Origin: Anaerolineales bacterium
GTDB lineage: Bacteria; Chloroflexota; Anaerolineae; 4572-78; J111
Reading direction: 5' to 3'
Length of the DNA: 10,806 nucleotides
Assembly: GCA_012032575.1 (NCBI GenBank)
Contig: JAAUSP010000222.1
Location: 1-10,806, forward strand
The notes below the pieces were generated by a model, which did not search any database, was not told the DNA's origin, and saw nothing but the letters and a program-made list of their open reading frames with translations. Position numbers and translations under genes: made by a program. Below, piece by piece: positions 4,891 through 10,085 of the stretch. Every line of letters begins with the position of its first letter. Position 1 is the first letter of the stretch.

Positions 4891-5312
4891 CAACCCCCCG
4901 CTGCCCCTATTGCAACGCGCAGGGCCTCAAACATTTGGAGGCCAAACCGGTGGGAGCCTTCACAGTGGTCAGTTGTGGCCAGTGTGGAGCCATCCACGGG
5001 ATCATCCCCAAGGTAGACAAAGAGCCGCCCCCCAAAGAAAAAGCCAGATTCTTTGACAAGCTGGCTCACTTAGGCGAAGCGGAAATGCCGCCCCCGGTTC
5101 TCTACACCCCAGAGCAGTTAGCCCACAAGATACAGCGCCACAAAACCGCTTCCACCAATCGCAAGGTGGTGGTCACATCAATGCAGCCCTTGTGCCAAAT
5201 TCACCAACGCCCAATGGAAAAGACCACGATCCCCAGCGGCTTCAAAAACGCAGGGCGGCAAGTATGGGTTTGCCCCTACCCGAATTGCCAGGAATGGAAT
5301 TTGGTGGAGTGA
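4887..5312 (+). CDS. Hypothetical protein with two zinc-ribbon-like Cys clusters
   Basis: 141 aa. The first cluster is RCPYC (Cys6, Cys9) with SCGQCG about 20 residues later, a four-Cys zinc ribbon. A charged middle (VDKEPPPKEKARFFDK) and a helix rich in Lys and Gln follow. The second cluster near the C-terminus is LCQIHQRPMEK with WVCPYPNCQEW, which can bind zinc by three Cys and a His. Zinc ribbons of this type bind nucleic acid or proteins; no known family was identified. The ATG overlaps the stop of the PH-domain gene, so the two are translated together and may act together. The last plus-strand gene before the convergent junction. Confidence 0.85.
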   Translation: MTTPRCPYCNAQGLKHLEAKPVGAFTVVSCGQCGAIHGIIPKVDKEPPPKEKARFFDKLAHLGEAEMPPPVLYTPEQLAHKIQRHKTASTNRKVVVTSMQPLCQIHQRPMEKTTIPSGFKNAGRQVWVCPYPNCQEWNLVE

Positions 5313-5340
5313 CCCCCCTCAATCCCCCCCACCAGGGGGG
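5313..5340. terminator. GC-rich hairpin between convergent genes
   Basis: CCCCCCT (5313-5319) pairs with AGGGGGG (5334-5340). It directly follows the plus-strand stop and covers the last codons of the minus-strand glycosyltransferase. It lacks a T run, so it may halt converging polymerases only weakly. The long C and G runs are also places where sequencing errors are likely. Confidence 0.4.
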
Positions 5341-6476
5341 AGGCTCGCGCAATCCGGCTGCAAGCGGACCAGCCGCGCCTCCACCACTTGATCGTGTCGC
5401 AGCAGCGCCCCCGGCCCGGCTCCATAGCGCTCCTCCAGGCCGGCCACGTAGTCAATCTCATCCTGGCTGGTGGTCGGGTTGTGGAAGTAGATTATCCACC
5501 AATTTGGCCGGTTCACAGCCCCCCGCCCATCGGCCACACTCATGCACTTTACAAACTCAAAATCAACCTCCTTCAGGCCCATCGCCACTCTGGTGGTGGG
5601 GGTCAGGGTTTGCTTGAGGGTGGTCTGTTGGGGCCACACATACTGGGTCAGGTCGGGCCGGTAGTATTTCCAGACCAAATAGCTGCCCACGTTGGCGTGG
5701 TATAGCGCCTGGTGTGGCGGCACCCGGTCCAACATCTCCCGGTCAACCGGGGCGCGGCCTGGGGACAAAATCAGGATACAGGCCAGGGTGGGCCCCGCTA
5801 AAGCGGCAAACAAACGGAGCCTCGGCTGTGACTCGGCGACCGTGGCGGCCACCAAAATGTAGAGCAGCGGAGCCAGCGGAGCCACGGCCCGGCTAATGAG
5901 CAGCGGTTGCCAGGCCAGCGAGATCACCGTTAGGCTGACCAGGGGCAAGCCGATGGCCACCCACAAAAACAGTTTGGTATCAGGGGACTCGAAGCCGGCA
6001 CGAATGACCAATACCAAATCTACCACCACGATCACCAGCAACCAGCCGGTGATGAGGGCCGTGGCAATGATAAATGTACTGTCGGTAAACCAAAGCAGGT
6101 CGTTAACGGTTGCCAGCAGCCGGCCGGGTGATCCCAACGGGGGAATCCAGTAGCCGCCGCCCACCGCTTGGGCCTGCTGCACGGCCATGTAAAAGGCAGG
6201 CAGCGCCCCGGCCAAAATCCAGATCAGAGCCATTGCCCCCCAGAAAAAATTGTTCCTGAGCGCAGTCACGTTCAGGCTAAAATTCTCCAGGGCCTCATTC
6301 ACCTGCCGATAGGCCACGATCAGCCCGCCTACCCAGATGCCGGCCAAAAACAACACGGCCAGATTGTTGAGATAGAGCGCGGCCAGCGTGCCCGCCGCCG
6401 CCCATTCCCAGCGCCTGCCGGTCACGCCCCACGCCGCCGTGGTGGTGGCCAGCATCAACAGGCTGTAGGCCCGGGC
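5319..6476 (-). CDS. GT-C glycosyltransferase, main (C-terminal) part
   Basis: Continues the frame of the N-terminal part after a lost base: ARAYSLLMLATTTAAWGV, then about seven further TM segments (for example LAALYLNNLAVLFLAGIW, MALIWILAGALPAFYMAV, ALITGWLLVIVVVDLVLVI). It ends in a ~130-residue soluble domain containing DREMLDRVPPHQALYHANVG and NRPNWWIIYFHNP. This is the usual layout of PMT_2/ArnT-like enzymes, which move a sugar from a polyprenyl-phosphate carrier to a protein or lipid on the outer face of the membrane; the C-terminal domain is extracytoplasmic. The sequence before ARAY in this frame is an artefact of the break. The last residues (SLPPGGGD) are encoded by the G run of the convergent hairpin, so the true C-terminus is uncertain. 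Confidence 0.85.
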   Translation of the reverse strand, partial: ARAYSLLMLATTTAAWGVTGRRWEWAAAGTLAALYLNNLAVLFLAGIWVGGLIVAYRQVNEALENFSLNVTALRNNFFWGAMALIWILAGALPAFYMAVQQAQAVGGGYWIPPLGSPGRLLATVNDLLWFTDSTFIIATALITGWLLVIVVVDLVLVIRAGFESPDTKLFLWVAIGLPLVSLTVISLAWQPLLISRAVAPLAPLLYILVAATVAESQPRLRLFAALAGPTLACILILSPGRAPVDREMLDRVPPHQALYHANVGSYLVWKYYRPDLTQYVWPQQTTLKQTLTPTTRVAMGLKEVDFEFVKCMSVADGRGAVNRPNWWIIYFHNPTTSQDEIDYVAGLEERYGAGPGALLRHDQVVEARLVRLQPDCASLPPGGGD

Positions 6477-6895
6477 TCCTGGCTGTAGTAGATGGCAAAG
6501 GGGCTTAGGGTACAAATCGCCCCGGCCAGCAGCGCGGCCCGCTCACTCAGGCCGAGTGACCTGGCCAGGCGAAACACCATATAGATGGTGCCCAGCCCGG
6601 CCAACACCGAGGGTAGCCGCAGCGCCGCCTCACTGTGACCAGTGAGGCGGGTCACAGCCGCCAACAGGAGATAGTAGGTGGGCGGATGCACATCCCCCCG
6701 CGCCGCCTCGATCAGTTGGCCCACGGGCAGCCCCGCCAACCAGGCGCTAAACGCCTCGTCATACCACAGCGCCCCATCGATGTGCCACAGCCGCAACACT
6801 AGCCCCACCAACAGCAGGCCAGGCAGGGCTAGTTTTTGGTAATGCAGTGTACCGGCGGCCAGCTCGAATTTATTACCAACAGCGTCAACCCTCAT
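6455..6895 (-). CDS. GT-C glycosyltransferase, N-terminal part
   Basis: The first ~140 residues carry the family signatures: first TM LPGLLLVGLVLRLWHI, the acidic loop motif LWYDEAFSAW with the catalytic Asp-Glu type pair, VHPPTYYLLLAAVTRL, and SPFAIYYSQE. In related proteins YSQE runs directly into ARAYSL; here the frame goes to PGPTAC and stops. Restoring a G in GAGCC at 6475-6476 joins both parts into a ~525-aa enzyme. The ATG at 6895 lies 3 nt after the stop of the basic peptide gene. The donor is probably polyprenyl-phosphate-linked hexose and the acceptor unknown; the secreted Thr-rich protein of the same cluster is a conceivable acceptor. Confidence 0.85.
   Translation of the reverse strand: MRVDAVGNKFELAAGTLHYQKLALPGLLLVGLVLRLWHIDGALWYDEAFSAWLAGLPVGQLIEAARGDVHPPTYYLLLAAVTRLTGHSEAALRLPSVLAGLGTIYMVFRLARSLGLSERAALLAGAICTLSPFAIYYSQEPGPTAC
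6836..6879. repeat. Inverted repeat with the same arms as the double-hairpin elements
   Basis: TTGGTAAT (6836-6843) and ATTACCAA (6872-6879) form perfect 8-bp arms 28 bp apart, inside the first codons of the glycosyltransferase. The arms match those of the elements at 2978 and 4313 closely, but no inner stem of similar strength is present. It may be coincidence within coding DNA or a third, degenerate copy. Confidence 0.35.
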
Positions 6896-6898
6896 TGA

Positions 6899-7030
6899 CT
6901 ACATCCTCTCTTTACGGCGGGGGGTGCGCCGGTTCTTCTTCATCTTGGGAGGCTTGCGTCGCCCCTGCTTGCTAACCGACTTGGCCGGCGCGTCTTTGAT
7001 GGTTTTGATGGTCCGTTTGATTAAACCCAT
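6899..7030 (-). CDS. 43-aa Lys/Arg-rich basic peptide
   Basis: Begins MGLIKRTIKTIKDAPAKSVS and continues as a nearly pure basic tract; 18 of 43 residues are Lys or Arg and only two are acidic. No family was recognised. Such peptides usually bind nucleic acid (DNA condensation, virion core) or acidic lipid surfaces. The ATG at 7030 lies inside the end of the two-span protein gene (10-bp overlap), so translation is coupled. A longer frame upstream to 7126 is rich in Gly and Trp from the overlapping gene and is not credible. The stop TAG lies 3 nt before the glycosyltransferase ATG. Its size and position among membrane proteins fit a DNA-contacting structural component, which is inference. Confidence 0.65.
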   Translation of the reverse strand: MGLIKRTIKTIKDAPAKSVSKQGRRKPPKMKKNRRTPRRKERM

Positions 7031-7209
7031 TGCCACACCCCCCAGGCCAACCCCAGGCCCACGGCCACCGTGGCCCCGGCCACAGCCCAGCGCCGAGCCA
7101 GGCCCAAAATTTTGTACCCAACCCAACCCACGGCCACCAGGCTAAAGGTTTGCAGATAAAAAGCGTCACGCTGGGCAATCAGTTCGAGCCAGGCGTGATA
7201 GCGGTCCAT
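7021..7209 (-). CDS. 62-aa two-span membrane protein
   Basis: Starts MDRYHAWLELIAQRDAFYLQ at ATG 7209, with AAAGGA about nine bases upstream. Two hydrophobic segments follow (TFSLVAVGWVGYKILGL and VAGATVAVGLGLAWGVWQW) separated by a positively charged ARRW loop, so both ends are likely outside and the loop inside. No family was recognised. A TTG at 7254 would extend the frame, but that start lies in the terminator hairpin and is rejected. It is the first gene after the strong terminator, and is coupled to the basic peptide by overlap. The size resembles minor coat proteins or holin-like proteins, but neither can be shown. Confidence 0.7.
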   Translation of the reverse strand: MDRYHAWLELIAQRDAFYLQTFSLVAVGWVGYKILGLARRWAVAGATVAVGLGLAWGVWQWV

Positions 7210-7223
7210 GATAATGTCCTTTC

Positions 7224-7261
7224 GTAAATAAAACCGGGCTGGCTTCACGGCCAACCCGGTT
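7224..7261 (-). terminator. Strong rho-independent terminator after the 70-aa membrane protein gene
   Basis: On the minus strand AACCGGGTTGGC pairs with GCCAGCCCGGTT (12 bp with one G-U), followed by TTATTT. Plus-strand arms are 7232-7243 and 7250-7261. It separates the duplicated small membrane genes from the 62-aa gene. Filamentous phages place such a terminator after the major coat gene to make that transcript abundant. Confidence 0.8.
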
Positions 7262-7295
7262 ATCGTTTCATGTTATAGGTTCGACGCCGATAACC
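7258..7295. repeat. Inverted repeat overlapping the terminator arm
   Basis: GGTTATCG (7258-7265) and CGATAACC (7288-7295) are perfect 8-bp arms with a 22-bp spacer. The first arm shares bases with the terminator stem, so the two structures compete. It may be an operator or an RNA switch that modulates read-through into the 62-aa gene. Confidence 0.4.
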
Positions 7296-7317
7296 TTCAA
7301 ACCACCTCGGACACCAA

Positions 7318-7530
7318 CTAGAATATGTTCCGAAAAAGGCGGATGATGTAGGCTACCAGGGCGAAACCGAACGAAATACCCGCGCCCACGCCCACAATCG
7401 GCATCATCATCGACACGATGTCGCTGGCGTAAGAGAAGATCAGCGACAAGTCGATGCTGATTGACGGCACTTGAAACAGGCCGACCAGGGTAGCTAAAAC
7501 CACGGAAACTACAGCAGACTGAACTTTCAT
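7318..7530 (-). CDS. 70-aa two-span membrane protein, coat- or pilin-like
   Basis: Begins MKVQSAVVSVVLATLVGLFQ, a short positively charged start and a first hydrophobic segment. Then comes PSISIDLSLIFSYASDIVS, and a Gly-rich second segment PIVGVGAGISFGFALVAYII ending in the basic RLFRNIF. An acidic patch, a Gly/Ala-rich hydrophobic helix and a basic tail is the plan of filamentous-phage major coat proteins and of some pilins. No sequence family was recognised, so this is analogy. GGAGG lies about 11 bases before the ATG. It is a paralogue of the neighbour: 58 of 68 residues are identical. It sits immediately upstream of a strong terminator. Confidence 0.85.
   Translation of the reverse strand: MKVQSAVVSVVLATLVGLFQVPSISIDLSLIFSYASDIVSMMMPIVGVGAGISFGFALVAYIIRLFRNIF
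7355..7406. repeat. 52-bp identical repeat, copy in the 70-aa gene
   Basis: Identical to 7610-7661, 255 bp away in direct orientation. It encodes the conserved Gly-rich segment in both paralogues; synonymous sites are also the same. Confidence 0.9.
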
Positions 7531-7572
7531 CGGGGTGTGTCCTCCTTTCCTTAAGGATGGGTCAAGGCAGAT

Positions 7573-7917
7573 TTAGAAAATCTGCCGGAACAAACGAATG
7601 ATGTAGGCCACCAGGGCGAAACCGAACGAAATACCCGCGCCCACGCCCACAATCGGCATCAACATCGTTACGATGTCGCTGGCGTAAGAGAAAATCAGCG
7701 CAATATCGATGCTGATAGACGGGGTTTGAAATAGCCCGACCAACGAGGCAAAAACCACGGCCACCACGGGAGACTGCACCCAGGTGGAACTATCGGTTTT
7801 AGGCTTTTCCGGCTTAGGTTCGTTGCTCACCTTCCACCAGGCCAACGCGCCGCCCAAGATCAGGCCCACAGTTACCAGAATGGCAATTCCAGCAAAACTA
7901 TACAAGAAATCCACCAT
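7573..7917 (-). CDS. 114-aa membrane protein, longer paralogue of the 70-aa protein
   Basis: The N-terminus adds a separate TM segment (FAGIAILVTVGLILGGALAW) and a charged, Pro-rich linker (NEPKPEKPKTDSST) to a C-terminal 68-residue region that matches the 70-aa protein at 58 positions, including the identical PIVGVGAGISFGFALVAYII. The DNA holds a 52-bp identical run (7610-7661 versus 7355-7406), so duplication or gene conversion is recent. AGGAGGG lies just before the ATG at 7917. Either the short copy arose by losing the N-terminal anchor, or the long one by fusion. A pair of common-core proteins, one with an extra anchor, could be a major subunit plus a base or tether subunit; this is inference. 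Confidence 0.85.
   Translation of the reverse strand: MVDFLYSFAGIAILVTVGLILGGALAWWKVSNEPKPEKPKTDSSTWVQSPVVAVVFASLVGLFQTPSISIDIALIFSYASDIVTMLMPIVGVGAGISFGFALVAYIIRLFRQIF
7610..7661. repeat. 52-bp identical repeat, copy in the 114-aa gene
   Basis: Direct-repeat partner of 7355-7406. Recombination between the two would fuse the genes and delete 255 bp, leaving a single 114-aa-type gene. Confidence 0.9.
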
Positions 7918-7934
7918 CGCCTTCCCTCCTTTCT

Positions 7935-8090
7935 TTAGAGATTACGCAGCCGCATAAACTCTTTGGCCGCTTGAATGATGGCCAGCGCAATCGAGCCGGC
8001 CACCACAAATGTCAGCGCCCAAAAAATGAGCGCCCCATACACCAGAACAAACACCTGCTGCAACTCCAGTGAGATCGTGGCCGGGTCCAT
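7935..8090 (-). CDS. 51-aa single-span membrane protein
   Basis: Begins MDPATISLELQQVFVLVYGA, has one long hydrophobic segment (LIFWALTFVVAGSIALAII) and ends in a basic, amphipathic tail (AAKEFMRLRNL). The acidic/polar N-terminus, single helix and basic C-terminus suggest N-out, C-in topology, as in filamentous-phage coat subunits. It matches no family known to me. The ATG lies 3 nt after the previous stop (TAACCGATG), so it is coupled. It is too short for many gene finders; a competing 83-aa frame covering it and its neighbour is a shadow. Confidence 0.75.
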   Translation of the reverse strand: MDPATISLELQQVFVLVYGALIFWALTFVVAGSIALAIIQAAKEFMRLRNL

Positions 8091-8093
8091 CGG

Positions 8094-8216
8094 TTACACG
8101 ATCCTGTTGGCAATCTGGGCAATCAGGCTGGAGAGGGACAAGACCACAAACTGAAACGAAAAAACGCCCAGGGCCGCCAAAACCACCGACCAAAGGCTTT
8201 CATCCATTACGGTCAT
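8094..8216 (-). CDS. 40-aa single-span membrane protein
   Basis: Begins MTVMDESLWSVVLAALGVFS and continues as one hydrophobic helix (FQFVVLSLSSLIAQI) ending ANRIV. It overlaps the end of the upstream signal-peptide gene by 17 bp, so translation is probably coupled; a second in-frame ATG (8207) would give 37 aa. The size is close to that of the tiny minor coat proteins (pVII/pIX) of filamentous phages, but there is no sequence match to them. Support comes from the continuous hydrophobic pattern and the tight spacing to both neighbours. Confidence 0.7.
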   Translation of the reverse strand: MTVMDESLWSVVLAALGVFSFQFVVLSLSSLIAQIANRIV

Positions 8217-8537
8217 TGTTAAAAATCCCTTCCAAAATGCCACCCGTGACAACCAGAAACACCAGAATTAGCGGCCCCACCCCCAGCAGCGCTTCACCAT
8301 AGGTGACCGAGCGCTGCAACTCGAATGAACTTCCCGTACCGAGAGTGGCGGTATAAGCGCCGCCCACCTCAATCACCTGCACTGGGGAGAGGATCAGTGT
8401 CAAGGTGATGGTGCGAGTAACGCCGTTGTCGATGACCACCCCGGTCACAATAACCGGGTCCTGTGGTTCTTGCGCCATAGCCACCCCCGGTACGGCTAAC
8501 AACACCATGAGAGTGAGCAAAAAAAATAGGGTTTCAC
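8200..8537 (-). CDS. Secreted single-span protein with Thr-rich ectodomain
   Basis: From GTG 8537, with one T added to the T8 run, the start reads MKPYFFLLTLMVLLAVPGVA then MAQE: a textbook signal peptide with cleavage after AMA. Without the added base the frame must start at TTG 8520, which lacks the basic residue. The mature part is ~60 residues, rich in Thr and Val and likely beta (VVIDNGVTRTITLTLILSP, GGAYTATLGTGSS). A TM segment (GVGPLILVFLVVTGGILEGI) and a short tail FNNDRNG follow. The topology is ectodomain outside, tail inside. It opens the small-membrane-protein module, just after a terminator and a dyad. The Thr-rich ectodomain could be glycosylated by the enzymes encoded on either side. 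No family was recognised. Confidence 0.75.
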
Positions 8538-8548
8538 AACCCTATTTT
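8523..8548 (-). terminator. Hairpin with T run between the Wzy_C-like gene and the small-membrane-protein module
   Basis: AAAATAGGGT (8523-8532) and ACCCTATTTT (8539-8548) form a perfect 10-bp stem with a 6-nt loop. The minus strand ends in a run of eight T, a standard intrinsic terminator. The likely GTG start of the next gene (8537) lies in the loop, so the hairpin may also hide that start codon and control translation. Confidence 0.65.
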
Positions 8549-8553
8549 AACCA

Positions 8554-8593
8554 ATCACAGCCCCAAAAGTGTGATAATATTTGTTATACTTTT
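8554..8593 (-). promoter_or_regulatory. Operator-like dyad in AT-rich DNA
   Basis: ATCACA (8554-8559) and TGTGAT (8570-8575) form a perfect 6-bp dyad with a 10-bp spacer. Directly beside it on the minus strand is GTATAACAAATATTATC, which offers a possible -10 box (TATTAT) without a good -35. It may control the membrane-protein module independently of the upstream genes. Confidence 0.35.
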
Positions 8594-9552
8594 TGCCTAC
8601 AGCCCACCACCAGAGCCAGTAGCAGAAGCGGCCCCGGCCAAAAAAGCGGTTCGTCCACGAGGGACCAGGCCGCAAAAGCGGCTATCAGGGCCGTTTGCCA
8701 GGGCTGAAAAACGGACCGGTAGAGATGATAGGCCAGGCAGAGCAGAGCGATCAGCCCCGGCAGGCCAAGCTCGGCCAGGGTGGTAATGAGGATGTTATGG
8801 GCGTGAATTTGCTGCCCTCCCCCCGGCTCCTGGATCAGAGACCGGGCCCACAGCCCGCCCGGCCCCACGCCCAGGAGCGGTGATTGTGACCAGGCAGCCA
8901 GGGCCTCGTGCCAGTAGGCCAACCGATTGAGGGCTGTGTGCGGCCGCACGGCCAGCGCCGCGCCTACACCAAAAACGACGCCGGTCACAGAAAAGCGATT
9001 CAACCGGGGTCGATACAGCAGCAGCGATCCCACGGCCAAACCGATCAGCGCCCCCCGGCTGCCCAGCCACAGCAAAGCGCCAAAGTGCAGGGCAGCGTAC
9101 AGCCATTTGGTAAAGCGGCCGTCGATGGCCAACGACCGCGCCGATACCAAAAGAAAGACCACGGGCCACACGGCCTGAATGTTGGGATTGCCCGGTGCCA
9201 GCAGCAGCACCAGCGGATAGCCCCACCCGGCCCACTCGATTGCCGTTCGTAACTCCTCACTGCCCACCGACCGGGCCACCACCAGCGTAGCCAGGGCCAA
9301 CAGCACCAGCACAAACCGACCAAAGGCCACCGGCCAAATGTCGAGATTGGCGATGAGGGATAGCTGCACGGCCAGCAACCCCAGCACATAAACCAGATCA
9401 ATCTCGACTTGACCGGTGGCCAGCTTGAATAACCCCAGCACGGCCACCACCGTGCCCCCGGCTAAGAAGAACGGCATTGTCTCAGGGCGATAGAATTGCA
9501 AGCCGCCAAAGGTGGCCAGCAGTAGGATTAGGGCCGTAAGGAGGGGTTTCAC
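8584..9552 (-). CDS. Wzy_C-type polytopic protein (O-antigen ligase/polymerase or O-oligosaccharyltransferase-like)
   Basis: 322 aa with about ten TM segments. Family marks are WLGSRGALIGLAVGSLLLY (162-180), a periplasmic-type loop with NRLAYWHEALAAWSQSPLLG (209-228) and VGPGG, then HAHNILITTLAELGLPGLIA (250-269). This set marks the Wzy_C superfamily, which includes WaaL O-antigen ligases and PglL/PilO enzymes that put lipid-linked glycans onto pilins; sequence alone does not separate these. At 322 aa it is shorter than most members (~400-500). The start is GTG 9552, in a GTGA overlap with the stop of the upstream deoxyribosyltransferase-like gene. The frame is intact. Being next to a membrane-protein module makes a protein-glycosylation role thinkable, not proven. 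Confidence 0.88.
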   Translation of the reverse strand: MKPLLTALILLLATFGGLQFYRPETMPFFLAGGTVVAVLGLFKLATGQVEIDLVYVLGLLAVQLSLIANLDIWPVAFGRFVLVLLALATLVVARSVGSEELRTAIEWAGWGYPLVLLLAPGNPNIQAVWPVVFLLVSARSLAIDGRFTKWLYAALHFGALLWLGSRGALIGLAVGSLLLYRPRLNRFSVTGVVFGVGAALAVRPHTALNRLAYWHEALAAWSQSPLLGVGPGGLWARSLIQEPGGGQQIHAHNILITTLAELGLPGLIALLCLAYHLYRSVFQPWQTALIAAFAAWSLVDEPLFWPGPLLLLALVVGCRQKV

Positions 9553-10085
9553 GCCAGTGTTTCCTTGTAATTAGTCTTGTCGTTGTAAACACAATTTTCA
9601 GGGCCATCACACCCGCACGGGCAGTTATGTTCTTGCTCGATTTCCATCTCACACTCGTAACAAACCCAGTAGCTATCACCGGTCCCATCATTCATTTTCC
9701 AGAGGTTAGAATTCATCGTGCCAACTTTCTCCTCACAAGACTCGCACAGTTTTCCATCAGGATCAACCAGGTATCTGATACGCTTGCCCATAGATTTTGC
9801 ATACTCAATTTCACGCCGGGTTGATGAACCAATGTACTGCCCCACGTTCAAGACTAAAATCTCGTCGGCCAGGTCGATTTTGCGCAAATGGAGATCATCT
9901 AGCTTGGCCTTAATCGCCGTAACCTCCTTCATTCCCCACCCACCAAACAATTCAGCATCAGACTTTGTGTCACAGCCAATCGTTAGCACGATTTTTCCGC
10001 CCAACGTTTCCCTGAAATTGGCCGCCTGAAATTGTTCAGAAAAGCGAGTGCTACCACAAAGACAAACAACAGTTGGTTTACTCAT
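9549..10085 (-). CDS. Nucleoside 2-deoxyribosyltransferase-like protein with Cys-rich C-terminal extension
   Basis: Residues 1-108 have the fold marks VVCLCGSTRFSEQF (7-20), LDDLHLRKIDLADEILVLNV (62-81) and GQYIGSSTRREIEYAKSMGK (82-101); Glu92 is the probable nucleophile. Relatives cleave or exchange the N-glycosidic bond of nucleosides or nucleotides and are frequent in phages, sometimes in defence or nucleotide-salvage settings. Residues 113-165 add eight Cys (CESC, CYEC, CPCGC, ENC) suited to bind one or two zinc ions, an extension I do not know from the standard family. ATG 10085 has AGGAGGG a few bases upstream and shares one base with the previous stop. Codon and base use are less GC-rich than in its neighbours, which hints at separate acquisition. 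Confidence 0.88.
   Translation of the reverse strand: MSKPTVVCLCGSTRFSEQFQAANFRETLGGKIVLTIGCDTKSDAELFGGWGMKEVTAIKAKLDDLHLRKIDLADEILVLNVGQYIGSSTRREIEYAKSMGKRIRYLVDPDGKLCESCEEKVGTMNSNLWKMNDGTGDSYWVCYECEMEIEQEHNCPCGCDGPENCVYNDKTNYKETLA

Noticed and set aside
5492..5500. DnaA-box-like TTATCCACC
   Set aside because: A single imperfect box within the glycosyltransferase coding region.
7279..7289. T-loop-like GGTTCGACGCC suggesting a tRNA end or att site
   Set aside because: No acceptor, D or anticodon stem could be built around it.
7942..8193. 83-codon Cys/Gly-rich frame on the minus strand
   Set aside because: A shadow of the 40- and 51-aa membrane genes, which have better starts, spacing and hydrophobic pattern.
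9106..9113. Another TTTGGTAA in the Wzy_C-like gene
   Set aside because: No matching TTACCAAA arm nearby and it lies in conserved coding sequence.
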